Below, piece after piece: positions 1 through 8,704 of a stretch of DNA of 64,000 nucleotides (its first letter is position 1; each line of letters starts with the position of its first letter). Source of the DNA: Alterinioella nitratireducens (GTDB lineage Bacteria; Pseudomonadota; Alphaproteobacteria; Rhodobacterales; Rhodobacteraceae); the NCBI RefSeq assembly GCF_013155465.1, contig NZ_JABJVX010000002.1:361001-425000 (forward strand), read 5' to 3'. The position numbers and the translations under genes were made by a program. Below the pieces are notes generated by a model. It worked only from the letters and a program-made list of their open reading frames with translations, was not told the origin of the DNA and made no database searches.

Positions 1-1179
1 CCGCCGGCGCTTGAGGTCGGGGCTGCCGTCACGCCATCGCGCGGGGACAGCCCGATAAGCGATGCTGGCTTCCGCGACTGGATCGCGTCATTCACGGCCC
101 ATGCGCGCGCGCAGGGCATCAGCCAGGCCACCCTGACCCGCGCCTTCGACGGGGTTGAGGTGAACGAGAGGGTGATCGAGCGCGACCGAAACCAGGCCGA
201 GTTTTCGCGCACGCTGTGGGACTATCTCGATTCTGCCACCTCGCCCGCGCGCATCGCCAACGGGCGCGACGCACTGGCCGAATGGCGCACGACCCTGGCG
301 GAGATCGAGCGGGATTACGGCGTCGAGGCCGAGATCGTGACCGCCATCTGGGGATTGGAGAGCGCCTATGGCAGTTTCCGCGGCGACGTGCCGATCATCG
401 AGGCAATGGCGACACTGGCCTATGAGGGGCGGCGTCAGGCGTTCTTTGAAGCGCAGCTGATGGCGGCGCTGGAGATCATCGAGGCGGGCGACATTTCACC
501 GGGCAACATGCGCGGCTCCTGGGCGGGCGCGATGGGGCATACGCAGTTCATGCCAACGAGCTTTACCGAACACGCGGTCGACCACAACGGCGACGGGCGG
601 CGCGATATCTGGGGCGATTATCCGGGCGATGCGCTGGCCTCGACCGCGCGCTACCTGTCCGAGAACGGCTGGATATTTGGTCAGCCCTGGGGGCTGGAAG
701 TGCTGCTGCCCGACGGGTTCGATTTTGCCCAGAGCGGGGAGCTGATCCGGGAGGATGCCGCACATTGGAACGCGATGGGCGTGCGGATTGTGGGCGGTGG
801 AGAGGTGCCGGATCACGGGCCAAGCTCGATCCTGCTGCCGGGCGGGCATACCGGCGTGGCGCTGGTCATCTACGAGAATTTCCAGGTGATCGAGACCTAT
901 AACCCGGCGGATGCCTATGTGATCGGGGTGGGCCACCTGGCCGACCGGATCGCGGGCGGGCCGGCCTTTCGCGGCGGCTGGCCGCGCGCGGACCGGGCGC
1001 TGACCAATGACGAGCGGTTCGAGTTGCAGCGGCGGCTGACGGCGGCGGGCTTCTCGACCGAGCGCATCGACGGCATCGTCGGCCCGCTGACGATCCAGGC
1101 GGTGCGCGAGTACCAGGCCGCCGAGGGGCTGGTGCCGGATGGCTACGCCTCGGTGGACCTGCTGCGGCGGTTGCGCTGA
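1..1179 (+). CDS. Lytic murein transglycosylase, MltB type, 5' end outside window
   Basis: The reading frame is open from base 1, and residues encoded before the first internal GTG (160) already match the family, so the true start lies left of the window. The visible 392 residues hold an SLT_2/MltB transglycosylase domain with the catalytic glutamate in GLESAYG (codon 358-360) and the conserved block SWAGAMGHTQFMPTSF. A C-terminal peptidoglycan-binding domain (about the last 60 residues, ending in LRRLR) follows. The family cleaves peptidoglycan glycan strands to 1,6-anhydro products in the periplasm. The gene converges on the ornithine cyclodeaminase-like gene at 1483. Confidence 0.93.
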   Translation, partial: PPALEVGAAVTPSRGDSPISDAGFRDWIASFTAHARAQGISQATLTRAFDGVEVNERVIERDRNQAEFSRTLWDYLDSATSPARIANGRDALAEWRTTLAEIERDYGVEAEIVTAIWGLESAYGSFRGDVPIIEAMATLAYEGRRQAFFEAQLMAALEIIEAGDISPGNMRGSWAGAMGHTQFMPTSFTEHAVDHNGDGRRDIWGDYPGDALASTARYLSENGWIFGQPWGLEVLLPDGFDFAQSGELIREDAAHWNAMGVRIVGGGEVPDHGPSSILLPGGHTGVALVIYENFQVIETYNPADAYVIGVGHLADRIAGGPAFRGGWPRADRALTNDERFELQRRLTAAGFSTERIDGIVGPLTIQAVREYQAAEGLVPDGYASVDLLRRLR

Positions 1180-1482
1180 GGCGGTTGCGCCACCGCGTCG
1201 CGTCATCGCGGTGGCGGGCGGCCCGCGTCAGGCCCCCTGCGGGAGCCCTCCTTGTGCCGCATTGCCATGGAGACCTTGCAAGGGTGGTTCTGTGACGGGC
1301 GGGTTGCCGGTGGGGGCGGGCCGGGGATGCGCGGCCTCTGGCGGAGGCGCGAACGGGTTGCGTCGGATTCAGGTATTTGGACGAAGAAGTTGGGACCGGT
1401 GGGGCCCGTCATATGTTGTCGCGCCTTTGGTCTCTGTGGGTTTGAGTATTTGGACCAAGAAGATGGAGGGGATTGGGGGCCG
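1180..1482. other. Intergenic region between convergent genes, with a duplicated motif
   Basis: No gene is supported in these 303 bases. The region separates the 3' ends of the transglycosylase gene (+) and the cyclodeaminase-like gene (-). It holds two related motifs about 72 bp apart in the same orientation: AGGTATTTGGACGAAGAAG at 1371 and GAGTATTTGGACCAAGAAG at 1444. Related motifs occur between convergent genes at 55019 and 57748. No clear intrinsic terminator was seen. Confidence 0.6.
1371..1466 (+). repeat. Pair of dispersed GTATTT-type motifs
   Basis: Two copies of (A/G)GTATTTGGAC(C/G)AAGAAG sit in direct orientation at 1371 and 1444. They resemble the short element RGTATTTNNGGCAAAATGAAAG that recurs in Rhodobacteraceae genomes (from memory, not searched). 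Function is unknown. Position between converging genes suggests a role at transcript ends, which is inference. Confidence 0.5.
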
Positions 1483-2445
1483 CTACCAGGTGGTTTTCTG
1501 CCCCCTGCCCGTGTTCTTTGCCGCGAGATATCCCAGGCGCGCGATGGCGAAATCGCCGATGGCGAGGCCGCGGAAGAGGAAGGCGCGGGGGGTGTCTGGC
1601 GTCATCTCGCCGGGGCCGTCGGTGAGGAGGTGCTTGAGGTCCCCGGTGACGAGGTCGGGGGCGACCAGCTTCTTCGGGCTTGCCTCCTCCTGCGCCATGT
1701 CGTCGATGAAGAGGGGGGAGATCGCCTCCATCCCCTCGGGGTTCCACGGAATGCCCAGATCGGTGACGGCGGCGAAGGCGCCCGGTTTCAGCCAACGCGC
1801 GTCGAGGAAGGGGGCGACCTCGTAATCCAGCGTGATCGAGCTGACGACGATATCGGCCTCTTCGATGGCCTCTTGCGGGGTTGTGCTGGCCCTGGTCTCC
1901 AGCCCGAGTCTGCGGCCCATGTCGCAGAGCCGGTCGATATTGGCCTGGCCCCGGCCCGAGGCGCGGATCGATGTCAGCGGGAAGAGGTCGTTGAAAATGG
2001 CAAGATGGCTGCGCGCCTGCATGCCGCAGCCGATGAAGGCGATGCTCTGCGCTTCGGGGTTGGCCAGGCGGCGGGCGGCGACAGCAGAGAGGCCCGCCGT
2101 GCGCACGCCCGTGACCCATCCGGCCTCGCACAGCGCCCGCATCTGGCCGGTTTCGCTGTCCTGGATCAATATCGCGCCGTCGATGCCGGGGCGGCCTCTG
2201 GCCGGGTTGCGGGGGCTGACCATGACCGATTTCACGATGGTGAGGTCGGGCGTGTCCGCCGAGGACAGCGTTGTCATCATGTAGCGGCCATCGCCCGGCA
2301 GCACGGCAGATTTGGGCGCGGTCGAGACCTCGCCCGCCGCCTCGGCGCGGATCGCCTCCTCGATGGCATCGACGATCTGCGCGCCGGAGAGGCCGAGCCC
2401 CTCCAGGTCGGTATCGGAGAGGATCAGGAATTCGTCGTCCGTCAT
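1483..2445 (-). CDS. Ornithine cyclodeaminase / mu-crystallin family protein
   Basis: The 320-residue product has the family layout: an N-terminal substrate lobe and a Rossmann NAD(P)-binding fold with the glycine motif FIGCGMQARSHL around residue 140. Family members include ornithine cyclodeaminase (ornithine to proline plus ammonia), alanine dehydrogenase and ketimine reductases, and the substrate here cannot be read from sequence. It is the last gene of a minus-strand run, 45 bp after the universal stress protein gene and downstream of a SulP transporter. Length is normal for the family. The start at 2445 gives a complete N-terminus. Confidence 0.9.
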   Translation of the reverse strand: MTDDEFLILSDTDLEGLGLSGAQIVDAIEEAIRAEAAGEVSTAPKSAVLPGDGRYMMTTLSSADTPDLTIVKSVMVSPRNPARGRPGIDGAILIQDSETGQMRALCEAGWVTGVRTAGLSAVAARRLANPEAQSIAFIGCGMQARSHLAIFNDLFPLTSIRASGRGQANIDRLCDMGRRLGLETRASTTPQEAIEEADIVVSSITLDYEVAPFLDARWLKPGAFAAVTDLGIPWNPEGMEAISPLFIDDMAQEEASPKKLVAPDLVTGDLKHLLTDGPGEMTPDTPRAFLFRGLAIGDFAIARLGYLAAKNTGRGQKTTW

Positions 2446-2490
2446 GTTCGGTCTCCTTCGGTTTGCCTGAAGGCTAGGCCGAAACGGAAC

Positions 2491-3342
2491 CTAACGGAAG
2501 AGCAGCACCGGCACCTTGCAGGCGCGGATCATCTCGGTCGTGGTCGAGCCGATCAAGAGGCTGCGGATCCGGCTGTGGCCGTAGGCGCCCATGACCAGCA
2601 GGTCGAAATCATGCGCCTCGGCGCGGTCGGCGATTTCCTTCTCGGGCTGGCCCTCGGCGATCTCGGTGGTGACGTCATAGCCGCCGCCCTTCAGCACGGC
2701 GGCGGCGCCCTCGATGGCGCGGCGCGCCTCTTGGGTCCCGTCGCCCACGGTCAGAAGGTGGATGGCGAGACCGGCGAAAAGCTCGGACCGCGCGATGTGG
2801 TCGACCGCCTTCATCGCGAACCTGCCGCCGTCGAAGGCCACCAGCAGTTTCTGCACGGGCCGGAAGGCGCGCGAGGCGACCAGGACGGGCCTGGAGGAGG
2901 CGCGCACGACGCGTTCCATATTGCTGCCCAGGTGCAGGCTGGCGAAGTCGGCGCCCTCGCCGCGCTTGCCGATGATGACGAGGTCGGCCTCGGCTTCGGC
3001 CTCGCGCAGCGTGTCGATCAGGTCGCCGATGCGCAGGCGGGCCGAGACCTCGACGCCTTCCGCCGCAATGCGCGCGCTGGCATCCTCGATGATTGCCTGG
3101 CCGCGCTTGCGGGCAAGTTTGGCCTTCTGCGCGTCAAGGTCGGCCAGTTCGTTGAGCAGCGCGGTGCGCGCGCCAAGCCCGATATTGCCGGACAGGTTGC
3201 GCGGGTCGGTGGCCTCGTCGCGGCGACCGATCACGTGCAGAACCTCGACCGGCCAGCCCTTGCCCTTGGCGACCCAGGCGGCGTGGTCGCAGACGCTTTG
3301 CGAATAGGTGGAGCCGTCCACCAATGCGATAACCTTGCTCAT
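2491..3342 (-). CDS. Universal stress protein, two UspA domains in tandem
   Basis: The 283-residue cytosolic protein holds two UspA domains (about residues 1-150 and 155-283). Both keep a nucleotide-binding glycine signature: GKRGEGADFASLHLGS in the first and GAYGHSRIRSLLIGS in the second, so ATP binding is expected in both. An AGAGGG ribosome binding site precedes the ATG at 3342. The SulP transporter gene ends only 10 bp upstream, so the two are surely co-transcribed. USP genes often travel with SulP transporters, and a role in sensing or tuning the transporter is plausible but inferred. Confidence 0.92.
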   Translation of the reverse strand: MSKVIALVDGSTYSQSVCDHAAWVAKGKGWPVEVLHVIGRRDEATDPRNLSGNIGLGARTALLNELADLDAQKAKLARKRGQAIIEDASARIAAEGVEVSARLRIGDLIDTLREAEAEADLVIIGKRGEGADFASLHLGSNMERVVRASSRPVLVASRAFRPVQKLLVAFDGGRFAMKAVDHIARSELFAGLAIHLLTVGDGTQEARRAIEGAAAVLKGGGYDVTTEIAEGQPEKEIADRAEAHDFDLLVMGAYGHSRIRSLLIGSTTTEMIRACKVPVLLFR

Positions 3343-3352
3343 ATCGGCCCTC

Positions 3353-4843
3353 TCAATGTCCCATCAGGCGGTCCATCGCGCCCGGTTTGTCATGTTCCGC
3401 CAGCTTGTCGACGATGGTTTCCGACGCCTCGTTGAGGCCACGAATCTCGACCTCGGCACCTTCCCTGCGGAACTTGAGCACGGCCATGTCCAGCGCCGCA
3501 ACAGACGAGATGTCCCAGATATGCGCGCGGGAGACGTCGATCACCACCTTGTCCAGCACCTCGCCGAAGTCGAAGGCGGCGGAAAACTCATCCGAGGAGG
3601 CGAAGAAAAGCTGCCCGTGGACGGTGTAGGTGCGGGTCGTGCCGTCCTGCGACAGCTCCGACGTGACGCTGAAAAGCTGCGCGATCTTGCCGGCAAAGAA
3701 GATGCCCGACAACAGCACGCCGGTCAGCACGCCGATGGCGAGGTTGTGGGTGTAGACGGTGACGAAAACGGTCGCCAGCATCACGATCGAGGAGGAGCGG
3801 GGATGGTCGCGCAGCGCCCCGATCGAGGACCAGGAGAAGGTGCCGATCGAGACCATGATCATGATCGCCACGAGGGCCGCCATCGGAATGATCGAGACGA
3901 TATCGCCAAGCACCACGATCAGGATCAAGAGGAAGACCCCGGCGGCAAAACACGAAAGCCGCCCGCGCCCGCCCGATTTCACGTTGATCATGGATTGGCC
4001 GATCATCGCGCAGCCCGCCATGCCGCCGATGAAGCCGGTGCAGAAATTGGCCACGCCCTGGCCGATACATTCCTGGTTCTTGTCCGATTTCGTGTCGGTC
4101 AGGTCATCGACGATCTGCGCGGTCATCAGGCTTTCCAGCAGGCCCACGGCGGCCACGGCGGCGGAATAGGGCAGGATGATCTGGAGTGTCTCAAGGTTCA
4201 GCGGGATGTCGGGGATCAGGAACACCGGCAGGGTCGAGGGAAGCTCGCCCATGTCGCCGACGGTGCGCAGGTCCATCCCGAAGATCAGTGCGATGCCGGT
4301 CAGCACCACGATTGTCACCAGTGGCGAGGGGATCGCGGTGGTGACGTAAGGAAAAAGGTAGATGATTGCGAGGCCGCCCGCGACCATCACATAGGTCAGC
4401 CAGGGCACGCCGATCAGTTCGGGCAGTTGCGCCATGAAGATCAGGATCGCCAGCGCGTTGACAAAGCCGGTCATGACCGAGCGCGAGACGAAGCGCATGA
4501 CGGTGCCCAGTTTCAGCATCCCCGCGATGACCTGCAAGACGCCCGCCAGCACGGTGGCCGCCAGCAGGTATTGCAGCCCGTGGTCGCGCACCAGCGTCAC
4601 CATCAAGACGGCGGTAGCGGCGGTGGCGGCCGAGATCATGCCGGGCCGGCCGCCGACGATGGCGGTGATCACGGCGATGGAGAACGAGGCATAGAGGCCG
4701 ATCTTGGGGTCGACGCCCGCGATGATCGAGAAGGCGATGGCCTCGGGGATGAGGGCAAGCGCCACGACAAGGCCGGCCAGCAGGTCGGCGCGGATGGTGC
4801 CGAGCCATTCGACCCGCATCCGGTTCAGAAAGTCCGGGGACAT
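3353..4843 (-). CDS. SulP family inorganic anion transporter with STAS domain
   Basis: The inner-membrane transporter has about 10-12 hydrophobic segments over residues 20-390, including the SulP-type start of the membrane domain [21 protein letters not shown] cytoplasmic STAS domain follows (about 400-496). SulP proteins carry sulfate, bicarbonate or other anions, and the substrate is not decided here. I chose the ATG at 4843 (496 residues) because GGAG lies about 11 bases upstream. A GTG at 4915 would add 24 hydrophilic residues without a clear ribosome site. It leads the operon SulP / USP / cyclodeaminase-like protein. Confidence 0.9.
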   Translation of the reverse strand: MSPDFLNRMRVEWLGTIRADLLAGLVVALALIPEAIAFSIIAGVDPKIGLYASFSIAVITAIVGGRPGMISAATAATAVLMVTLVRDHGLQYLLAATVLAGVLQVIAGMLKLGTVMRFVSRSVMTGFVNALAILIFMAQLPELIGVPWLTYVMVAGGLAIIYLFPYVTTAIPSPLVTIVVLTGIALIFGMDLRTVGDMGELPSTLPVFLIPDIPLNLETLQIILPYSAAVAAVGLLESLMTAQIVDDLTDTKSDKNQECIGQGVANFCTGFIGGMAGCAMIGQSMINVKSGGRGRLSCFAAGVFLLILIVVLGDIVSIIPMAALVAIMIMVSIGTFSWSSIGALRDHPRSSSIVMLATVFVTVYTHNLAIGVLTGVLLSGIFFAGKIAQLFSVTSELSQDGTTRTYTVHGQLFFASSDEFSAAFDFGEVLDKVVIDVSRAHIWDISSVAALDMAVLKFRREGAEVEIRGLNEASETIVDKLAEHDKPGAMDRLMGH

Positions 4844-4954
4844 GGGGCAAGGGTCTCCGTCAGGGGAATGTTCGCGTTTGCGCGGGGCATAAAGCGGCTT
4901 GGGGCCGGTGGCCACCCCCTTGCGCGGTTGGCGGACGCGCGTGACCCGAAAGGC

Positions 4955-6130
4955 TCAATCCACGCGGTCCTGCGCGAAAAGGTAGAAGACAAGGCCGACC
5001 GCGACGATGAGACCGAAGAGACCGAAGAGGGCGCCGTAAGCCTCGGGCGGGGCGTTGTCCGCCGACAGCCTTGTAAAGATCGGGCCGCTGGCGAATTGCA
5101 TGATGCCGACGCCGCCGATGGAGAACAGGTTCATCAAGGTCACCCCGCGCCCGACCAGATGCGGCGGAAAGAAGCTGCGCCCATGCGCCATGATCACCGG
5201 GTAGGAAGAGCCGAAGAGGCCGATGGCCGCCATAAGCGCGATCGCCCCCCACTCGCTGCCCGACGGTGCAAGCCAGAGCGCGCCACAGAAGATGGCCGTC
5301 ATCAGGTTGCCGGTGAAGATGATCCATTTGCGCGTGCCCAGAAGGCGGTCGAGCGGCCCGTAGATGAAATTGGCAAGCACCATCGCCAGCCCCATGATCA
5401 GCGTTGCGGTGCCGATCCGGGTGACATCGGCGGCGAAGACATCGGCCAGGTAGGGGCCGCTCCACAGGCCGCGGATCCCGGCGGCGGGGGCGTAGCAGAC
5501 CAGCATCATCGCCAGCACCGGCCAGAGCCCTCGGATGCGCAGGATGTCGATGAGGCGGCCTTTTTTTCCGCCGTCCGGCATGTCCGGGTCCTGCACCGTC
5601 AGCGCGATGGCGGCGGCGGTAACCAGCGTGATCGCGGCCAGCCCCCAGAGCGTCTGCCGCCAGCCGAAGGCCTCGACCGCCCAGGCCGTGGGCAGGGCGG
5701 CGGCGATATTGCCCAACGACCCGACGCCGACGATCACTCCGGCCAGCGTGGCGAAGACCACGGGCGGATAATTGCGCGCGAGGATGTAGTAGGAGGCCAT
5801 CAGCACCGGCGCGCAGCCGATCCCGATCAGCACCATCGCGACCCAGATCGCGGCAGGCCCCTGCGCCAGCGCCATCACCACCGCGCCGCCCCCGCCGCCA
5901 AGCGCCAGCAACCCGCAGGCCGTGCGGCGCGGGCCGATACTGTCCAGCGCCCATCCGATCGGGATCTGCATGGCGGCGAAGCTGACGAACCAGAGGCCCG
6001 AGGCAATGGCCAGGTCTTCCGGGCCAGCGCCGATCTCGGCCTCCAGAACCGGCGACAGGACCGCCAGGAAGGCGCGGTAGAACTGGCTCAGCACATAGGC
6101 CGTGACCAGGAAGAACATGCCTGCTTTCAT
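4955..6130 (-). CDS. Major facilitator superfamily transporter
   Basis: The 391-residue protein has about 12 hydrophobic segments and an MFS-type loop after helix 2 (GWALDSIGPRRTACG). It belongs to the CynX/NarK-like end of the superfamily, with no clue to substrate. The start at 6130 is set by an AGAGGGGG ribosome site just upstream and by the first membrane helix beginning at once. A longer frame to 6331 would add 67 residues with no membrane-protein character. It is divergent from the iron binding-protein gene at 6300, with a 169-bp shared upstream region. Confidence 0.85.
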   Translation of the reverse strand: MKAGMFFLVTAYVLSQFYRAFLAVLSPVLEAEIGAGPEDLAIASGLWFVSFAAMQIPIGWALDSIGPRRTACGLLALGGGGGAVVMALAQGPAAIWVAMVLIGIGCAPVLMASYYILARNYPPVVFATLAGVIVGVGSLGNIAAALPTAWAVEAFGWRQTLWGLAAITLVTAAAIALTVQDPDMPDGGKKGRLIDILRIRGLWPVLAMMLVCYAPAAGIRGLWSGPYLADVFAADVTRIGTATLIMGLAMVLANFIYGPLDRLLGTRKWIIFTGNLMTAIFCGALWLAPSGSEWGAIALMAAIGLFGSSYPVIMAHGRSFFPPHLVGRGVTLMNLFSIGGVGIMQFASGPIFTRLSADNAPPEAYGALFGLFGLIVAVGLVFYLFAQDRVD

Positions 6131-6299
6131 CACGGCCCCCTCTTGGCGCGCAGCCTGCCGCCGGGCGGATAGCTGCGCAAGCGGGATTATGTCCAAGTAT
6201 TTTTGTCGGGTAACCTTGACGCCGCTTTCCGGCCTTGCCACAAGAGGCGCCGAAAGCCCGAGTCTTTCGCTCAAATTTACCAACCAACGGGATGCAGAC

Positions 6300-7307
6300 A
6301 TGAAACTCGCCCTTACCACGCTGATGGCCACGACCGTTCTGGCCGGTGCCGTTTCCGCCCAGGAACTGAACCTCTATTCCTCGCGCCACTACGAGACCGA
6401 CGAGAGGCTCTATTCCGATTTCACCGATGCGACCGGCATCACCATCAACCGGATCGAAGGCAATGCCGACGAGCTGATCGCCCGGATGGAGGCCGAGGGC
6501 GTGAACTCGCCCGCCGATGTGTTCCTGACCGTCGACACCTCGCGCCTGCAACGCGCCGCCGATGCAGGGCTGTTGCAGCCGGTCGAAAGCGAGCTTCTGG
6601 AGGCGCGCATCCCCTCGAACCTGCAGGATGACGAGAACCAGTGGTTCGGCTTCAGCCAGCGCGCGCGGATCATCTTCTACAACCCCGAGATCGTGGACAC
6701 CCCGCCCGCGACCTATGCCGACCTGGCCGATCCCGCCTATCAGGGGCTGGTCTGTATCCGGTCCTCGACCAACACCTACAACCAGACCCTGCTGGCCTCG
6801 ATCATCGAGCATGAGGGCGAAGAGGCCGCGACAGACTGGGCCGAGGGCGTCGTCGCCAATTTCGCGCGCGCGCCGCAGGGCGGCGACACCGATCAGCTAC
6901 GCGGGCTGGTCTCGGGCGAATGTGGCATCGCGGTCTCGAACAGCTACTATTTCGCCCGCGCCGTGCGGCGTGAGGTCGAGGGCGTCAGCGAGGCCCTGGA
7001 CACGATCGGTTGGGTGTTCCCGAACCAGGAGGGGCGCGGCGCGCATATGAACCTGTCGGGTGGCGGGGTCGCGGCCCATGCGCCCAATCGCGATGCGGCG
7101 GTGGCGTTCCTGGAATATCTCGCCTCGGACCAGGCGCAGGAATATTTCTCGGCCGGGAACGATGAATTCCCCGTGGTCGAGGGTGTGCCGGTGGCGGAGT
7201 CCGTGGCCTATCTGGGCACGTTCGAGGCCGATGAGGTGGACTTGTCCGACGTGGCCGACAACATCCCCACCGCGCAGGAGATCTTCAACACGGTCGGCTG
7301 GCCCTAA
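6300..7307 (+). CDS. Ferric iron ABC transporter, periplasmic binding protein (FbpA/FutA-like)
   Basis: The 335-residue exported protein starts with a signal peptide ending near AGAVSA and then ELNLYSSRHYETDE, the usual start of mature FbpA/FutA proteins. The paired tyrosines that bind iron in this family are visible in SNSYYFAR. It would deliver Fe(III) to an inner-membrane permease. The likely permease is the minus-strand gene at 8705. No ATPase subunit lies in the window, so the transporter is split. The ATG at 6300 was preferred over an upstream frame because it begins the signal peptide. A strong terminator follows. Confidence 0.92.
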   Translation: MKLALTTLMATTVLAGAVSAQELNLYSSRHYETDERLYSDFTDATGITINRIEGNADELIARMEAEGVNSPADVFLTVDTSRLQRAADAGLLQPVESELLEARIPSNLQDDENQWFGFSQRARIIFYNPEIVDTPPATYADLADPAYQGLVCIRSSTNTYNQTLLASIIEHEGEEAATDWAEGVVANFARAPQGGDTDQLRGLVSGECGIAVSNSYYFARAVRREVEGVSEALDTIGWVFPNQEGRGAHMNLSGGGVAAHAPNRDAAVAFLEYLASDQAQEYFSAGNDEFPVVEGVPVAESVAYLGTFEADEVDLSDVADNIPTAQEIFNTVGWP

Positions 7308-7334
7308 ATCCTGCACGGGTTCCAGCCGCTCCTC

Positions 7335-7368
7335 AAGCCCGTCCCCTTTTGCCAAGGGGGCGGGCTTT
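7335..7368. terminator. Bidirectional intrinsic terminator
   Basis: A long hairpin pairs AAGCCCG-CCCCTT with AAGGGG-CGGGCTT and runs into TTT. It lies between the 3' ends of the iron binding-protein gene (+) and the TPR protein gene (-) and can serve both. Confidence 0.85.
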
Positions 7369-7374
7369 CCTCGC

Positions 7375-8637
7375 TCAGGCCACCGCGCGCATTAGGACCG
7401 GACGGCGCAGCGCGGTGATATGGCGGGCCTCCTCGGCACGGCCCTGGCGCAGCAGCGCGGTCAGCAACGCCAGTTCCAGCAGGTCACGCTGTGCGCGGCT
7501 GCCGCCGATGCGGGCGTGATCGGCCATCGCGGCGGTCAGATGCGCGGTGGCCTCGGCCCAGTTGCCCCTGGCGATGTGCGCAAAACCCTCGGCCAGGTCC
7601 GGCACAAGGTCGGCGGCATTCCCCCTGGGCGAGGTGATGATGCGCGAAAGCTCCTCTCCATTGCCTGCCATCGCATGGGCCAGCGCCGCGTGTGTGTCGA
7701 CGAAGGCATTGCCGCAACTGGGGAAAAACTGCGCCGCGTAATCGCTGATCTGGCGCCAGCGGGCCGGGTCCACGGCGACGCCCGCCGCCTCGGCCCGGAA
7801 CAGCAGCGACGCGGTGTCGGTGAGCACGTTGATCGGCAGCGCCTTGCAGGTGCCGGGGGCGACATCGGCATCCATCACCGCCCACATCCCGGCCTCATCC
7901 CCCTGCTCCAGCGCCCAGAGTGCGACATGCCAGGACAGGTGCCCATGCAGGAACCCGTCGCGGTCATGGCCCGCGACCCAATCGGCCAGGTAACTGCGCC
8001 CGGTTTCGGTCTCGCCGGTTTCATAGAGGACATGCGAGCGCACATGCGCGCCATTGGCGTTGTCCGGGTTCAGGGCCAGCGCGCGGTCGATATAGCCTGT
8101 CGCCTTGGCCAGTTGCCCCGTTTCGCAGAGCGCGAAGGCATATTGGCTGAGGCACCACCAATCCTCGCCGTAATACGGCAGGAGCGAGGCGTTGAAGGCC
8201 AGCATTTCCGCCTCGCGCCCCGGCTGGCCGGAAAACCCGATCAGGCCGAAGACCGATGTGCAGGTCTGTGCCACCACGGCATCACGGGGGTGCGCCCCGA
8301 CATGCGCGCGGATGGCGGCGTAGGCGTCAGTCAATTTGCCGTCGGTCAGCAGCCCCATGGCGTGGATATGCCCGGCCTCGCGATCAGTGACGCCTTGCGC
8401 CAGATCGCGCGCCGTGGCCGTGGCCGCCCTGGCCCCGGCCACGTCGTTGGCGTATTGCCGCGCCCGCGACAGCCCGACATGGCCAAGCGCGAAGCCGGGA
8501 TCATGGGCGATGCAATCCTCGAACGCCTCGACGATGCGCGCCTCGGCCCCAAGCAGGCGGTGCTGGCCAAGGCGATAGGCCGTGGCCGCCGCATCGGATT
8601 GGGTGGAAATGGGCAGGTCATAGAGGTCGGTCTGCAT
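7375..8637 (-). CDS. TPR protein, TTC38-like family
   Basis: The 420-residue protein is alpha-helical throughout and has spaced TPR-like pairs, for example around YAFALCETGQLAKATGYIDR and the following ALNPDNANG. The overall pattern matches bacterial relatives of tetratricopeptide repeat protein 38. No signal peptide or membrane segment is visible, so it is probably cytosolic. Function is not known for this family. It follows the iron-type permease gene on the same strand after 67 bp and ends at a shared terminator. Confidence 0.8.
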   Translation of the reverse strand: MQTDLYDLPISTQSDAAATAYRLGQHRLLGAEARIVEAFEDCIAHDPGFALGHVGLSRARQYANDVAGARAATATARDLAQGVTDREAGHIHAMGLLTDGKLTDAYAAIRAHVGAHPRDAVVAQTCTSVFGLIGFSGQPGREAEMLAFNASLLPYYGEDWWCLSQYAFALCETGQLAKATGYIDRALALNPDNANGAHVRSHVLYETGETETGRSYLADWVAGHDRDGFLHGHLSWHVALWALEQGDEAGMWAVMDADVAPGTCKALPINVLTDTASLLFRAEAAGVAVDPARWRQISDYAAQFFPSCGNAFVDTHAALAHAMAGNGEELSRIITSPRGNAADLVPDLAEGFAHIARGNWAEATAHLTAAMADHARIGGSRAQRDLLELALLTALLRQGRAEEARHITALRRPVLMRAVA

Positions 8638-8704
8638 CGGGGCCGCTCCTTCAGGTTGAAGCGATCAGCATGCGCCGGGCCGCGTCACCCTGTCAAAGGA
8701 AGGA

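Noticed and set aside
1252..3435. A 727-residue open frame on the plus strand
   Set aside because: It is antisense to the cyclodeaminase-like and universal stress protein genes, whose products have clear family signatures.
3308..6172. A 954-residue open frame on the plus strand
   Set aside because: It lies antisense to the SulP and MFS genes and its product is a histidine/arginine/glycine-rich string without domains.
6181..6210. AAGTATTTTTGTCGGG as another copy of the dispersed GTATTT motif
   Set aside because: It matches only the first eight bases, lacks the CAAAATGAAAG half, and lies between divergent rather than convergent genes.
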